DNA of 23,145 nt from HGM05232 sp044433325 (GTDB lineage Bacteria; Bacteroidota; Bacteroidia; Bacteroidales; Muribaculaceae), in the NCBI GenBank assembly GCA_044433325.1, contig JAWXTT010000014.1:1-23145 (forward strand). Reading direction: 5' to 3'. Below are positions 7,413-14,859 of this stretch, one piece after another. Under the pieces are notes generated by a model, which searched no databases, was not told the origin of the DNA, and saw nothing but the letters and a program-made list of their open reading frames with translations. Both the position numbers and the translations under genes were made by a program. The stretch's first letter is position 1. Each line of letters begins with the position of its first letter.

Positions 7413-7420
7413 TAAGTTTG
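7413..7420 (+). promoter_or_regulatory. -7 element upstream of the D-2-hydroxyacid dehydrogenase gene
   Basis: TAAGTTTG fits TAnnTTTG and lies 57 bases before the ATG. A TTG at 7385-7387 is 25 bases upstream, longer than the usual 19-21. A small inverted repeat, TGCAAC (7364-7369) and GTTGCA (7384-7389), sits just upstream. The rest of the 285-base gap (7193-7477) is AT-rich with no other feature I can support. Confidence 0.45.
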
Positions 7421-7477
7421 TGAATGAATGGTAAGTCATTCTTTTTTTTAAATTCACCTTAAACCAAATTTTATATT

Positions 7478-8416
7478 ATGATTAAAATTGTATTTCTTGA
7501 TGCCTACTCAGTAGGAAAGATATCATTAGAGCCTATCACTGCCGTAGGTGATATAACACTTCATAGTGAAACTAAAGCTGAGGAAACCGTTGAACGTTGT
7601 AAAGGGTTTGAAGTAGTTATTACTAATAAAGTTAAACTACTGCGTGACGAGATTGACCAACTACCTGAGCTGAAACTAATATGTGTAGCTGCAACAGGGG
7701 TAAATAATATAGATGTAGAGTATGCACAATCTAAAGGTATAGAGGTGAAGAATGTACCACAATACTCAACACAGAGCGTTGCTGAATCTACCTTCAATAT
7801 GGTGCTAGCACTACTACATAACACAGCTTATTACAATGACTATGTACAGAGTGGTGATTACGCATTTAGTAATAAATGTTTCAACCTTAATCGTAATGTT
7901 AGCGAAATATCAGCTAAACGCTGGGGTATTATAGGTATGGGTGCAATAGGTCAACGCGTAGCCGCTATCGCTACCGCCTTTGGTGCTGAGGTAAGTTATT
8001 ACTCAACTTCAGGAGCTAATAACAGTCAACCATATGCCTGTGTATCACTATCTGAATTGCTTAGTAGTTCAGATATCGTAACAATTCATGCTCCACTTAA
8101 TAACAAAACAGAAAATCTTATTGGTGCAGATGAATTAAAGCAGATGAAACCTAGTGCAATACTAGTAAACCTAGGACGTGGTGGAATTATTGACGAGGAT
8201 GCTTTAGCACAAGCCCTAAACAACAATACAATAGCTGGTGCAGGGATAGATGTATTTGAATATGAACCAATGCGCTTAGATAATCCATTACTACGATTAA
8301 ATGACAAATATAAATTGGTAGCTGCTCCACATTGTGGTTGGGCTAGCGAGGAGGCACGCACAGTCTTAATCAACCGAATATCACAAAATATCACTGATTA
8401 CGTCAATCGCAAATAG
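7478..8416 (+). CDS. D-2-hydroxyacid dehydrogenase (glycerate/hydroxypyruvate type)
   Basis: This is a cytosolic NAD(P)-dependent oxidoreductase that interconverts 2-oxoacids and D-2-hydroxyacids. The 312 residues have the usual two-lobed layout. The nucleotide-binding motif GMGAIG is at 153-158. The catalytic arginine is Arg234 in NLGRGGIIDE, the glutamate Glu263 in DVFEYEP, and the histidine His285 in PHCGW. Overall similarity is to bacterial glycerate dehydrogenase/hydroxypyruvate reductase proteins, but family members are hard to separate by substrate, so no gene symbol is given. It stands alone behind its own -7 element, and its last 14 bases overlap the end of the convergent ABC ATPase gene. 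Confidence 0.88.
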   Translation: MIKIVFLDAYSVGKISLEPITAVGDITLHSETKAEETVERCKGFEVVITNKVKLLRDEIDQLPELKLICVAATGVNNIDVEYAQSKGIEVKNVPQYSTQSVAESTFNMVLALLHNTAYYNDYVQSGDYAFSNKCFNLNRNVSEISAKRWGIIGMGAIGQRVAAIATAFGAEVSYYSTSGANNSQPYACVSLSELLSSSDIVTIHAPLNNKTENLIGADELKQMKPSAILVNLGRGGIIDEDALAQALNNNTIAGAGIDVFEYEPMRLDNPLLRLNDKYKLVAAPHCGWASEEARTVLINRISQNITDYVNRK

Positions 8417-9416
8417 ATAGCGTAACTGTTAGTTCAGATATCATATCCGCGATGGTGCGATGTGACGATATTATAACCCCATCTCTGTTTTTCAGCAAGA
8501 TAGAGTAGGGGTTTTCTATCTCTACTTGGATATCTGTTTTCTCTGTAATGGTATTAATACCGTTACGTTGTAGTGCATTTTTGCACCAGTGGATTAGCTC
8601 ATCATTTGTACCTGAAAGTGAAACGCTCTTACTGTAAGTTACACTACTAACAAAGTTCCCACCCACTTGGTCAAACCGTATAGAATCCCCCTTGAAGACA
8701 TTATTCAGCATCCCTGAGAGTATTAAATCCTCCGTTCCACCTTGAATCAATTCTCCATCAGCGGTTACTATCCACAATCTATCAGATAGCAACAACGCTT
8801 GCGATATGTCATGTGAAGAGACTATCACCCCTTTACCCTGCTCACGAGCCAGTTCATGCAGCAGGCGCATAGTTTCAATCTTACTAGCAATATCTAGAAA
8901 CGCCGTAGGTTCATCCAACAGAATTAGTGGCGTTTGTTGAGCCAGAGCCTTAGCAATCATCACCTTTTGACGTTCACCATCAGATAATTCAGCTACATAA
9001 CTTTCACTTTTATGCGCCACCCCTACTGATTTGATAGCTTCGCTAACAATCCGCTTATCCTCAACATTCAACCTACCGAAGAAACCAGTATGCGGATAAC
9101 GTCCCAACGACACCAACTCCGTAACGGTCAACCCCCCAGCGTTAGTTGACTCGGTAAATACCAAACCTATCTCCTTTGCAATATGGCGTGGGCGCATCTC
9201 GTTAATTGAAACACCACCTAACAGCACCTCACCCACCAACGGTTTCTGCACATCCGCCAGAGTTCGTAATAGTGTTGATTTACCTGAGCCATTAGCTCCA
9301 ATAATACACACCAACTCCCCTGCATTGAGCGTAATATCTAGTCCTGAAAGCACAGCAATATCCTTGCCATACCCAACAGTTAACCCCTTAGTTTCTAACA
9401 ACACCTTACCGCACAT
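8403..9416 (-). CDS. ABC importer ATPase (FecE/BtuD type) with C-terminal extension
   Basis: This is the cytoplasmic ATPase of a metal-chelate, haem or corrinoid importer. It has Walker A GANGSGKST (40-48), signature LSDGE (144-148), Walker B LILLDEP with catalytic Glu169, and switch His202. Typical FecE or BtuD proteins end near residue 255; this one has 337, adding about 85 residues (about 250-337) with no motif I recognise. I recall similar extensions in Bacteroidota homologues, so this may be lineage-typical. It is the last gene of the operon, starting two bases after the permease stop, and its 3' end overlaps the convergent dehydrogenase gene by 14 bases. Substrate cannot be assigned from the ATPase. 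Confidence 0.92.
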   Translation of the reverse strand: MCGKVLLETKGLTVGYGKDIAVLSGLDITLNAGELVCIIGANGSGKSTLLRTLADVQKPLVGEVLLGGVSINEMRPRHIAKEIGLVFTESTNAGGLTVTELVSLGRYPHTGFFGRLNVEDKRIVSEAIKSVGVAHKSESYVAELSDGERQKVMIAKALAQQTPLILLDEPTAFLDIASKIETMRLLHELAREQGKGVIVSSHDISQALLLSDRLWIVTADGELIQGGTEDLILSGMLNNVFKGDSIRFDQVGGNFVSSVTYSKSVSLSGTNDELIHWCKNALQRNGINTITEKTDIQVEIENPYSILLKNRDGVIISSHRTIADMISELTVTLSICD

Positions 9417-9418
9417 AA

Positions 9419-10465
9419 CTAATTAAAATATTGGATTCTACGTCGATTAAATATCACATACAATATCACAGGAACACCAATAATAGGCGTAATAGCATTT
9501 ATAGGAATTATCCCCACCGTCACAGGCAACACACTAATTAGCGTACATACTAGCGCAATCACCACCCCCATCAGAATAGTAGTAGGTAATAGAATATTAT
9601 GGTTAGAGCGTTTCAGCAACAATCTAGCCATATGCGGAACGACCAACCCAATAAATCCAATAGGACCACAAAATGCAGTAGCTATTGCGGTCAATACCCC
9701 AGTAATTAGTAGTAGATTATTGCGTGTACGTTTAATATTTATCCCCAGATTCTCAGCATAGGTTGTACCTAGTAGCAGTGCATTCAGCGGTTTTATCATT
9801 ATAAAGGTAGCCACTAACGCCAAGATAATTATTGTACTAAAGATAGGTAATTGCGCCGTTCCAACACCGTTAAAGTTACCCAATCCCCATACAACGAAAG
9901 ATTGTACCCCTTGTTGGGTTGAGAAAAAGTTAAGCAATGCAATAGCTGAACTAGCCAAATAACTAAAGAGAATACCCACAATCAGCAACATAGTAGCACT
10001 ACGTACCACAGCTGAACAAACAATCAATATAAATAGTATCGAGAAAGCCCCAATCAATGCCCCCACCAAAATACCAACATATCCACCCACCACAGTACCG
10101 AATATCTCACCCAGCGCGCCACCAAACATAAGCATAACCACTGCTACTCCTAAGCTAGCACCTGTCGAAACTCCCAAGATTGATGGGTCTGCCAACGGAT
10201 TATTAAAAGTAGTCTGTAACAACAACCCCGACACAGCCAGAGCCGCCCCTGTCAGAGCCGCCGTAATAATCATCGGAATCCTAGCCTCAATAATTATCAC
10301 ACGCCACGCCTCACGTTCAACCTCACCACCACTCAGCACCCCCATTACACCATGAAAAGGTATAGCTACCGCCCCAATCAGCAGATTAGCCACAATCAAA
10401 ACTATAATAGCAATTATCAATCCTATTATAATCAACATATTTTTATTTTCATGTGTAATACTCAT
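9419..10465 (-). CDS. FecCD/BtuC-family ABC importer permease
   Basis: This integral inner-membrane protein forms the translocation channel as a homodimer. The 348 residues are strongly hydrophobic with roughly nine to ten membrane helices. They carry FecCD family landmarks such as RIPMIITAALTGAALAVSGLLLQTTFNNPLADPSILGVSTGASLG near the N-terminus and FCGPIGFIGLVVPHMARLL near residues 265-285, where the coupling helix contacts the ATPase. Length fits the family. It begins one base after the stop of the binding-lipoprotein gene and ends two bases before the ATPase gene, so the three are translated from one message. The family imports ferric siderophores, haem and vitamin B12; which applies here is open. 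Confidence 0.93.
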   Translation of the reverse strand: MSITHENKNMLIIIGLIIAIIVLIVANLLIGAVAIPFHGVMGVLSGGEVEREAWRVIIIEARIPMIITAALTGAALAVSGLLLQTTFNNPLADPSILGVSTGASLGVAVVMLMFGGALGEIFGTVVGGYVGILVGALIGAFSILFILIVCSAVVRSATMLLIVGILFSYLASSAIALLNFFSTQQGVQSFVVWGLGNFNGVGTAQLPIFSTIIILALVATFIMIKPLNALLLGTTYAENLGINIKRTRNNLLLITGVLTAIATAFCGPIGFIGLVVPHMARLLLKRSNHNILLPTTILMGVVIALVCTLISVLPVTVGIIPINAITPIIGVPVILYVIFNRRRIQYFN

Positions 10466-10466
10466 A

Positions 10467-11588
10467 TTACTCTAATGGGGCAAAATATCTAAACTTATAA
10501 TCCTTCGCCACCACTTGCGGATGGAAAATAGCTATATACTCCTTTAACAATAAATCTGGGTGAAATGGAAACTCCTCATACAGCGAAGTTCGACTTGTGT
10601 TACTCCCCCAAACCTTTTTCTCCTTAAATGATTTAAATTTATCATTCAATGGATGTATCCCCAATAGTGATGCGTAAGTCAAATCGCTATCATAAGAGCG
10701 CACTAACCACACGTCAGCATCCTCAGCCTTGTCATAAACCTGTGTGAAGTCTAACGCTAACGAGCCACTATCCTCAACCCCACTCCATGGATAATTAGCA
10801 CCTGCATCCACCAACATTTTAGCCATATAGCTATTACCACCAGGCAGATACCACACTCCACTATACATAGTTTCCACCAGTACAGTAGGTTTCTCTGTTA
10901 ATTCACGTGTTAGCGCAACTAGCGCATTATATCTCTCAGCGGTAGCATTGAAGATAGAATCAGCTACCTCATATTTACCATATAACGCACCGAATAATTT
11001 AATCCACTCAGCGCGTCCTAGAGCAGAAGTTTCCATATAATCAGCACACTCTATAATTGGTGAGCCAATAGTCCCGATTGCTCCATATCCCGAGTTCTGA
11101 AACGGTGTTAATATAATCCCATCAGGCAACATCTCAATCACACGCTCCACATTAGGTGCAGTTGACATACCAGCATCCATTATCGAACCATCAGCCAAAC
11201 CATCCAACACCCACTCGTCCTTAAAATAAAGTGCATCACAGACACCCTTGATACTCTCAACACCATCAACCTCAGCAATAGCATTAGTGAAAATTGATGA
11301 ATACACCAACGCATTATTCAATGGAGTACGCACAATAGTCCCCTTTGGATAACCATCAGCCAATGCTGAATCTCTATCCACCAAAATATATCGTTGCAAT
11401 AGCTCACCATTACCTTTCCATGGGTTCAGCACCTCAACCTGTGTGTAACCATCACCCTCAATGATACTCAACCATTCGGCATTAGTAATTAGTTGTTTAT
11501 TCACCTCAACCTCAGTAGCACCTGTACCAGCGCAACTAGTCATCAACAATGGTAACACCATCACTAACGCAATAATAAATCTCTTCAT
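10467..11588 (-). CDS. Substrate-binding lipoprotein of the FecCD-type importer
   Basis: This is the periplasmic capture protein of the ABC importer. It starts with a lipoprotein signal, MKRFIIALVMVLPLLMTSC, with the lipobox cysteine at Cys19, so it is probably anchored to a membrane by lipid. The 373-residue mature part resembles BtuF/FecB (TroA-like) two-lobe binding proteins: DGIILTPFQNSGYGAIGTIGSPIIECADYMETSALGRAEWIKLFGALYG and VETMYSGVWYLPGGNSYMAKMLVDAGANYPW. The latter resembles motifs in Bacteroidota periplasmic binding proteins for iron chelates or corrinoids. It lies three bases after the dihydroorotase stop and one base before the permease start, in one transcription unit. No Fur box, riboswitch or TonB receptor in the window identifies the substrate. 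Confidence 0.87.
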   Translation of the reverse strand: MKRFIIALVMVLPLLMTSCAGTGATEVEVNKQLITNAEWLSIIEGDGYTQVEVLNPWKGNGELLQRYILVDRDSALADGYPKGTIVRTPLNNALVYSSIFTNAIAEVDGVESIKGVCDALYFKDEWVLDGLADGSIMDAGMSTAPNVERVIEMLPDGIILTPFQNSGYGAIGTIGSPIIECADYMETSALGRAEWIKLFGALYGKYEVADSIFNATAERYNALVALTRELTEKPTVLVETMYSGVWYLPGGNSYMAKMLVDAGANYPWSGVEDSGSLALDFTQVYDKAEDADVWLVRSYDSDLTYASLLGIHPLNDKFKSFKEKKVWGSNTSRTSLYEEFPFHPDLLLKEYIAIFHPQVVAKDYKFRYFAPLE

Positions 11589-11591
11589 TTC

Positions 11592-12938
11592 TTATTTATT
11601 AAATAGTAAACGTTCACCGCGAACATCCCTCATTATCTCACCCTTATCAAAAACAATTTTACCATTCACATAAGTACGACATACCCTATTGTGGAACACC
11701 TCACCCTCAAATGGTGACCATCCACATTTAGATAGGATATCCTCACGCTCCACATAGTTCTGAACCCCTGATTCTACAACCACTAGATCCGCCTTGTAAT
11801 TCTCACGTATATATCCACGACCTACTACACCATATAAGTCAGCAGGAGCATGTGACATTTTATTAACTACTTGATTCATAGTGAAAATACCACGATTAAC
11901 CATCTCCAACATAGCCACCAACGAGAATTGCACCAGTGGACCACCCGAAGCCGCCTTTAGCACATCACCACGCTTATCCTCAACGGTATGCGGAGCATGG
12001 TCAGTAGCTACAATATCTATCTTACCCGATCGTAACCCATCACGCAGAGCCTCACGGTCAGCGTAAGTTTTGATAGCAGGATTCCATTTGATACGATTTC
12101 CATAAGCACTATAATCATTATCAGTAAACCACAAGTGATGCACACACACCTCAGCGGTAATGCGTTTTTCATTCAGCGGAGCATTTGACAGCAACGCCAT
12201 CTCCTTAGCTGTTGAGATATGTAGCACATGTAATTGTGTACCATATTTATCAGCGCGCTCCACAGCCTTAGCTGTTGAAACATAGCAAGCCTCAGCACTA
12301 CGTATCATTGGATGAAAATGTATAGGCAAACTATCACCAAACTTAGATGTATATAACCCCTTGTTACGTTGAATAACCCCCTCATCCTCTGAGTGGATAG
12401 CAATTAGCGCAGGCACTTCAGCAAAGATAGCATCCAAAGCCCCCTCACTGTTCACTAACATATTACCAGTTGATGCACCTAGAAATAGCTTAACACCGCA
12501 TGTTTTAGAGTAATCTACTGATTTCAGTTCATTCAGATTCTCATTAGTAGCACCAATGTAAAAGCTATAATTAGCTAGCGATTTTTCAGCTGCAATAGCA
12601 TATTTATCCTCCAAAGCCTCCAAAGTAGTAGTCTGCGGAATTGTATTAGGCATATCCATAAATGAGGTAACACCACCAGCCACTGCTGCTGCACTCTCAG
12701 TAGCTATATCAGCCTTATGTGTTAAACCTGGGTCACGGAAATGCACCTGATCATCAATTACCCCTGGCATTAAATATTTACCCTGCAAGTCATATAAAGT
12801 ATCAGCACTCTCCAACTCACTAACACTAGGTGCGCCGCAACCCACCTTAGCAATCAAATCACCCACAACAGTAACATACCCTGTATATTGGACACCATCA
12901 TTTACTATTGTTGCATTATAGATAATCTGTTTATTCAT
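11592..12938 (-). CDS. pyrC: Dihydroorotase (class I)
   Basis: This cytosolic zinc enzyme cyclises N-carbamoyl-L-aspartate to dihydroorotate in pyrimidine synthesis. The 448 residues form an amidohydrolase barrel. Expected metal and catalytic residues are His66 (IDDQVHFRDPG), Lys150 as the carbamylated lysine (GVKLFLGASTGNM), His182 (IAIHSEDE), His240 (LHVLHIS) and Asp313 (VATDHAPH). The first histidine of the usual HxH pair is Gln64. I recall this DDQVHF form from other Bacteroidota dihydroorotases, so it is probably a lineage feature and not a defect. Its start overlaps the stop of the upstream glycosyltransferase by four bases (ATGA), showing translational coupling. Residual doubt is whether it is a paralogous hydantoinase-like member. 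Confidence 0.88.
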   Translation of the reverse strand: MNKQIIYNATIVNDGVQYTGYVTVVGDLIAKVGCGAPSVSELESADTLYDLQGKYLMPGVIDDQVHFRDPGLTHKADIATESAAAVAGGVTSFMDMPNTIPQTTTLEALEDKYAIAAEKSLANYSFYIGATNENLNELKSVDYSKTCGVKLFLGASTGNMLVNSEGALDAIFAEVPALIAIHSEDEGVIQRNKGLYTSKFGDSLPIHFHPMIRSAEACYVSTAKAVERADKYGTQLHVLHISTAKEMALLSNAPLNEKRITAEVCVHHLWFTDNDYSAYGNRIKWNPAIKTYADREALRDGLRSGKIDIVATDHAPHTVEDKRGDVLKAASGGPLVQFSLVAMLEMVNRGIFTMNQVVNKMSHAPADLYGVVGRGYIRENYKADLVVVESGVQNYVEREDILSKCGWSPFEGEVFHNRVCRTYVNGKIVFDKGEIMRDVRGERLLFNK

Positions 12939-13687
12939 CGTTTATATTTTTTGAAAAGGCTAGCCAACTTTAGTTGAATAACACCAAAGACCGCTTCACC
13001 GAAAATACCCGAATTCATCTTACTCGTACCTAGCACCCTATTAATAAAGATTATAGGCACTTCCGTAATTTTAAATCCATATTTATAGGCAGTAAATTTC
13101 ATCTCAATCTGGAACGCATACCCTTTAAACTTGATTTTATCCAAGTCTATAGTTCTCAGCACCTCACTTTTATAGCAAACGAAACCAGCCGTAGTATCCT
13201 TAACCTTTAATCCAGTGACAATACGCACATACATAGACGCATAGTAAGACATAATCACCCTACCCATAGGCCAGTTAACCACATTAACCCCAGTGATGTA
13301 GCGTGAACCAATAGACACATCTGCACCACCCTCAGCGCAAGCCTTACGCAACGGAATCAGATCATTAGGATTGTGTGAGAAATCAGCATCCATCTCAATA
13401 ATATAGTCATATCCACGCTCCAACGCCCACTTAAAGCCCGCGATATAAGCCGTTCCAAGACCTAGTTTACCCTCACGCTCCACCATATGTAATCTATCTT
13501 GATACACCTGTTGTTGCATCAAATCCTTTACAATCTGTGCAGTCCCATCAGGTGAGCCATCCTCAATTACTAAAATATGGAACTTATGTTCCAACCCCAT
13601 TACAGCCGCAATAATATTAGCTATATTCTCCTTCTCATTGTAGGTAGGGATAATTACCAGGCTATCCGATGATTTAACTTCTGACAT
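12935..13687 (-). CDS. Polyprenol-phosphate glycosyltransferase (dolichol-P-mannose synthase-like, GT2)
   Basis: This enzyme is expected to transfer a sugar, usually mannose or glucose, from a nucleotide donor to polyprenyl phosphate at the inner face of the cytoplasmic membrane. The 250 residues form a GT-A fold with LVIIPTYNEKENI (10-22), EDGSPDGT (42-49) and the metal-binding DAD at 100-102 (EMDADFSHNP). It lacks the C-terminal membrane helices of some relatives, so it is the short soluble or peripheral class. It is the first gene of the five-gene operon and overlaps dihydroorotase by four bases. Pairing of this gene with dihydroorotase is, from memory, common in Bacteroidales. The actual sugar and acceptor cannot be read from sequence. 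Confidence 0.88.
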   Translation of the reverse strand: MSEVKSSDSLVIIPTYNEKENIANIIAAVMGLEHKFHILVIEDGSPDGTAQIVKDLMQQQVYQDRLHMVEREGKLGLGTAYIAGFKWALERGYDYIIEMDADFSHNPNDLIPLRKACAEGGADVSIGSRYITGVNVVNWPMGRVIMSYYASMYVRIVTGLKVKDTTAGFVCYKSEVLRTIDLDKIKFKGYAFQIEMKFTAYKYGFKITEVPIIFINRVLGTSKMNSGIFGEAVFGVIQLKLASLFKKYKR

Positions 13688-13716
13688 CTATATTTTTATT
13701 AAAATGAAATTTCTAA

Positions 13717-13724
13717 CAAAAATA
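13717..13724 (-). promoter_or_regulatory. -7 element of the glycosyltransferase-pyrC-importer operon
   Basis: The minus strand reads TATTTTTG, a full match to TAnnTTTG, 29 bases upstream of the glycosyltransferase ATG. The best -33 candidate, ATTG at 13749-13752, is 24 bases away, longer than usual. It is the only good candidate upstream of the five-gene operon. Confidence 0.5.
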
Positions 13725-13757
13725 GATAAATAAAACGGAATAAAAAAGCAATGAACG

Positions 13758-13789
13758 AAAAAAGCGGTGGGAGCCACAGAGCGTCTGCT
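13758..13789 (-). terminator. Possible terminator after the DUF2156 gene
   Basis: On the minus strand a GC-rich stretch can fold imperfectly (outer AGC with GCT, inner GTGG with CCAC around a short loop) and is followed directly by six T residues (13758-13763). The stem is short and contains mismatches, so this is tentative. Its GC content stands out against the flanking AT-rich sequence. Confidence 0.4.
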
Positions 13790-13804
13790 AGCATCACTCA
13801 CAAC

Positions 13805-14773
13805 TCACAACTCACAGTTGTATTTCTTTAGGATTAGCTGGGGGTGGTAGCTGAGTTTAGATTTACGCAAGCCAGCGTCGCCTGCATCATCTTGGCGATT
13901 TACCAACTTAATCTGGTATTTGTTGAGCATACGTTCAGTGAATAGCTTGCATAGTGCCTCGTTAGCTCCGCTAAATTCTCGTTGCACTTTCTCAATATGC
14001 ACATGAAGGGTATCACCTACAATCTCACCAATAGTAAATCCTATAACCTTACCATCAAACATTAAGCAGAGATGCTGGAATGGGTATTGGTATAGCCGTT
14101 CTAACGCGGTGGCTACCTGATTACGCTCGTAACGTGCCATTGGCGTGTCATTGGTTGCTCCTGCACATATATGATGGTAACAATCACGTACGGCACTGAT
14201 ATTGTTAGCGTTTATCTCTGAGATTGTGGCGGTGGGATATGTAGCAAAGAACTTATTTACATGGTTGCGCTTTTTACTGAATTTGTTACCCTTTAGGGTG
14301 GCTAGGTCATTGGCTGAGTAGATATAATCTGCCCAATCCTCTAACTCTTGAACTGATTTTGGAGAGAATGTCATAAACTCATCCAATCGCTCTTGCGGAA
14401 TAGCTGAAAACTGGGCTTGAATACCATTTTTATCACAATAATCACGTACTAACTGTACGCCTTGCGCTAAGGGTAACTCCCCTAATGGCAACGAAAAAGC
14501 TACCTTAGACCTATCATCGGGGGCAACACCTCGGATAAATAATGTATTATGATAAATGGCAAATTTATACCCTAAATAGCCTATCCATAGATAGATTCCG
14601 CCTAAGGTGTAATCACATGAATAGCTATTGGAGTAACGTAGGTAGCTAGCAACCTGCTGCATATCGTCTAGGGTAATATCCTTGAATACTAACTCATCAC
14701 AATCAACAATCTCATCTAAAGAAAATGAAGTCATAACTCCACTATTCTCAGCCACGCATATAGCTCTATTCAT
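13805..14773 (-). CDS. DUF2156 (acyl-/aminoacyl-transferase fold) protein
   Basis: The 322-residue cytosolic protein resembles DUF2156, the domain that forms the catalytic C-terminus of phosphatidylglycerol lysyltransferases, built from two GNAT-like halves. Recognisable parts are FKDITLDDMQQVASYLRYSNSYSCDYTLGGIYLW near the N-terminus, NKFSKKRNHVNKF in the middle and HVHIEKVQREFSGANEALCKLFTERML near the C-terminus. There is no membrane flippase domain, so lysinylation of lipid is not implied. Stand-alone members are common in Bacteroidota and their substrate is unknown to me. The first ATG is used here; a second at codon 14 (14732-14734) is possible, since GGAG lies just before it. The promoter element at 14795-14802 allows only a very short leader for the first ATG. 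Confidence 0.78.
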   Translation of the reverse strand: MNRAICVAENSGVMTSFSLDEIVDCDELVFKDITLDDMQQVASYLRYSNSYSCDYTLGGIYLWIGYLGYKFAIYHNTLFIRGVAPDDRSKVAFSLPLGELPLAQGVQLVRDYCDKNGIQAQFSAIPQERLDEFMTFSPKSVQELEDWADYIYSANDLATLKGNKFSKKRNHVNKFFATYPTATISEINANNISAVRDCYHHICAGATNDTPMARYERNQVATALERLYQYPFQHLCLMFDGKVIGFTIGEIVGDTLHVHIEKVQREFSGANEALCKLFTERMLNKYQIKLVNRQDDAGDAGLRKSKLSYHPQLILKKYNCEL

Positions 14774-14794
14774 ATACCATCATAAATTTCTCTG

Positions 14795-14802
14795 CAAATG
14801 TA
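14795..14802 (-). promoter_or_regulatory. -7 element of the DUF2156 gene
   Basis: The minus strand reads TACATTTG, a full match to TAnnTTTG, 21 bases upstream of the first ATG. A TTTG at 14827-14830 is 24 bases further, slightly beyond normal spacing. Confidence 0.5.
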
Positions 14803-14813
14803 TAAAATTTAAT

Positions 14814-14821
14814 TATCTTTA
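14814..14821 (+). promoter_or_regulatory. Near-match -7 element of the double-ATPase gene
   Basis: TATCTTTA matches seven of eight positions of the divergent-strand consensus and lies 38 bases before the ATG. No clear -33 box. It is offered because it is the best candidate in the 86-base gap shared with the divergent DUF2156 gene. Confidence 0.35.
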
Positions 14822-14859
14822 CACCCCAAATATATAACAAACCAACTTATCAAAAGTTA

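Noticed and set aside
13797..13817. Three tandem copies of a 7-base unit at the end of the DUF2156 gene, as a phase-variation switch
   Set aside because: The in-frame stop falls in the second unit and loss of one or two units still gives an immediate stop, so slippage would change almost nothing in the protein.
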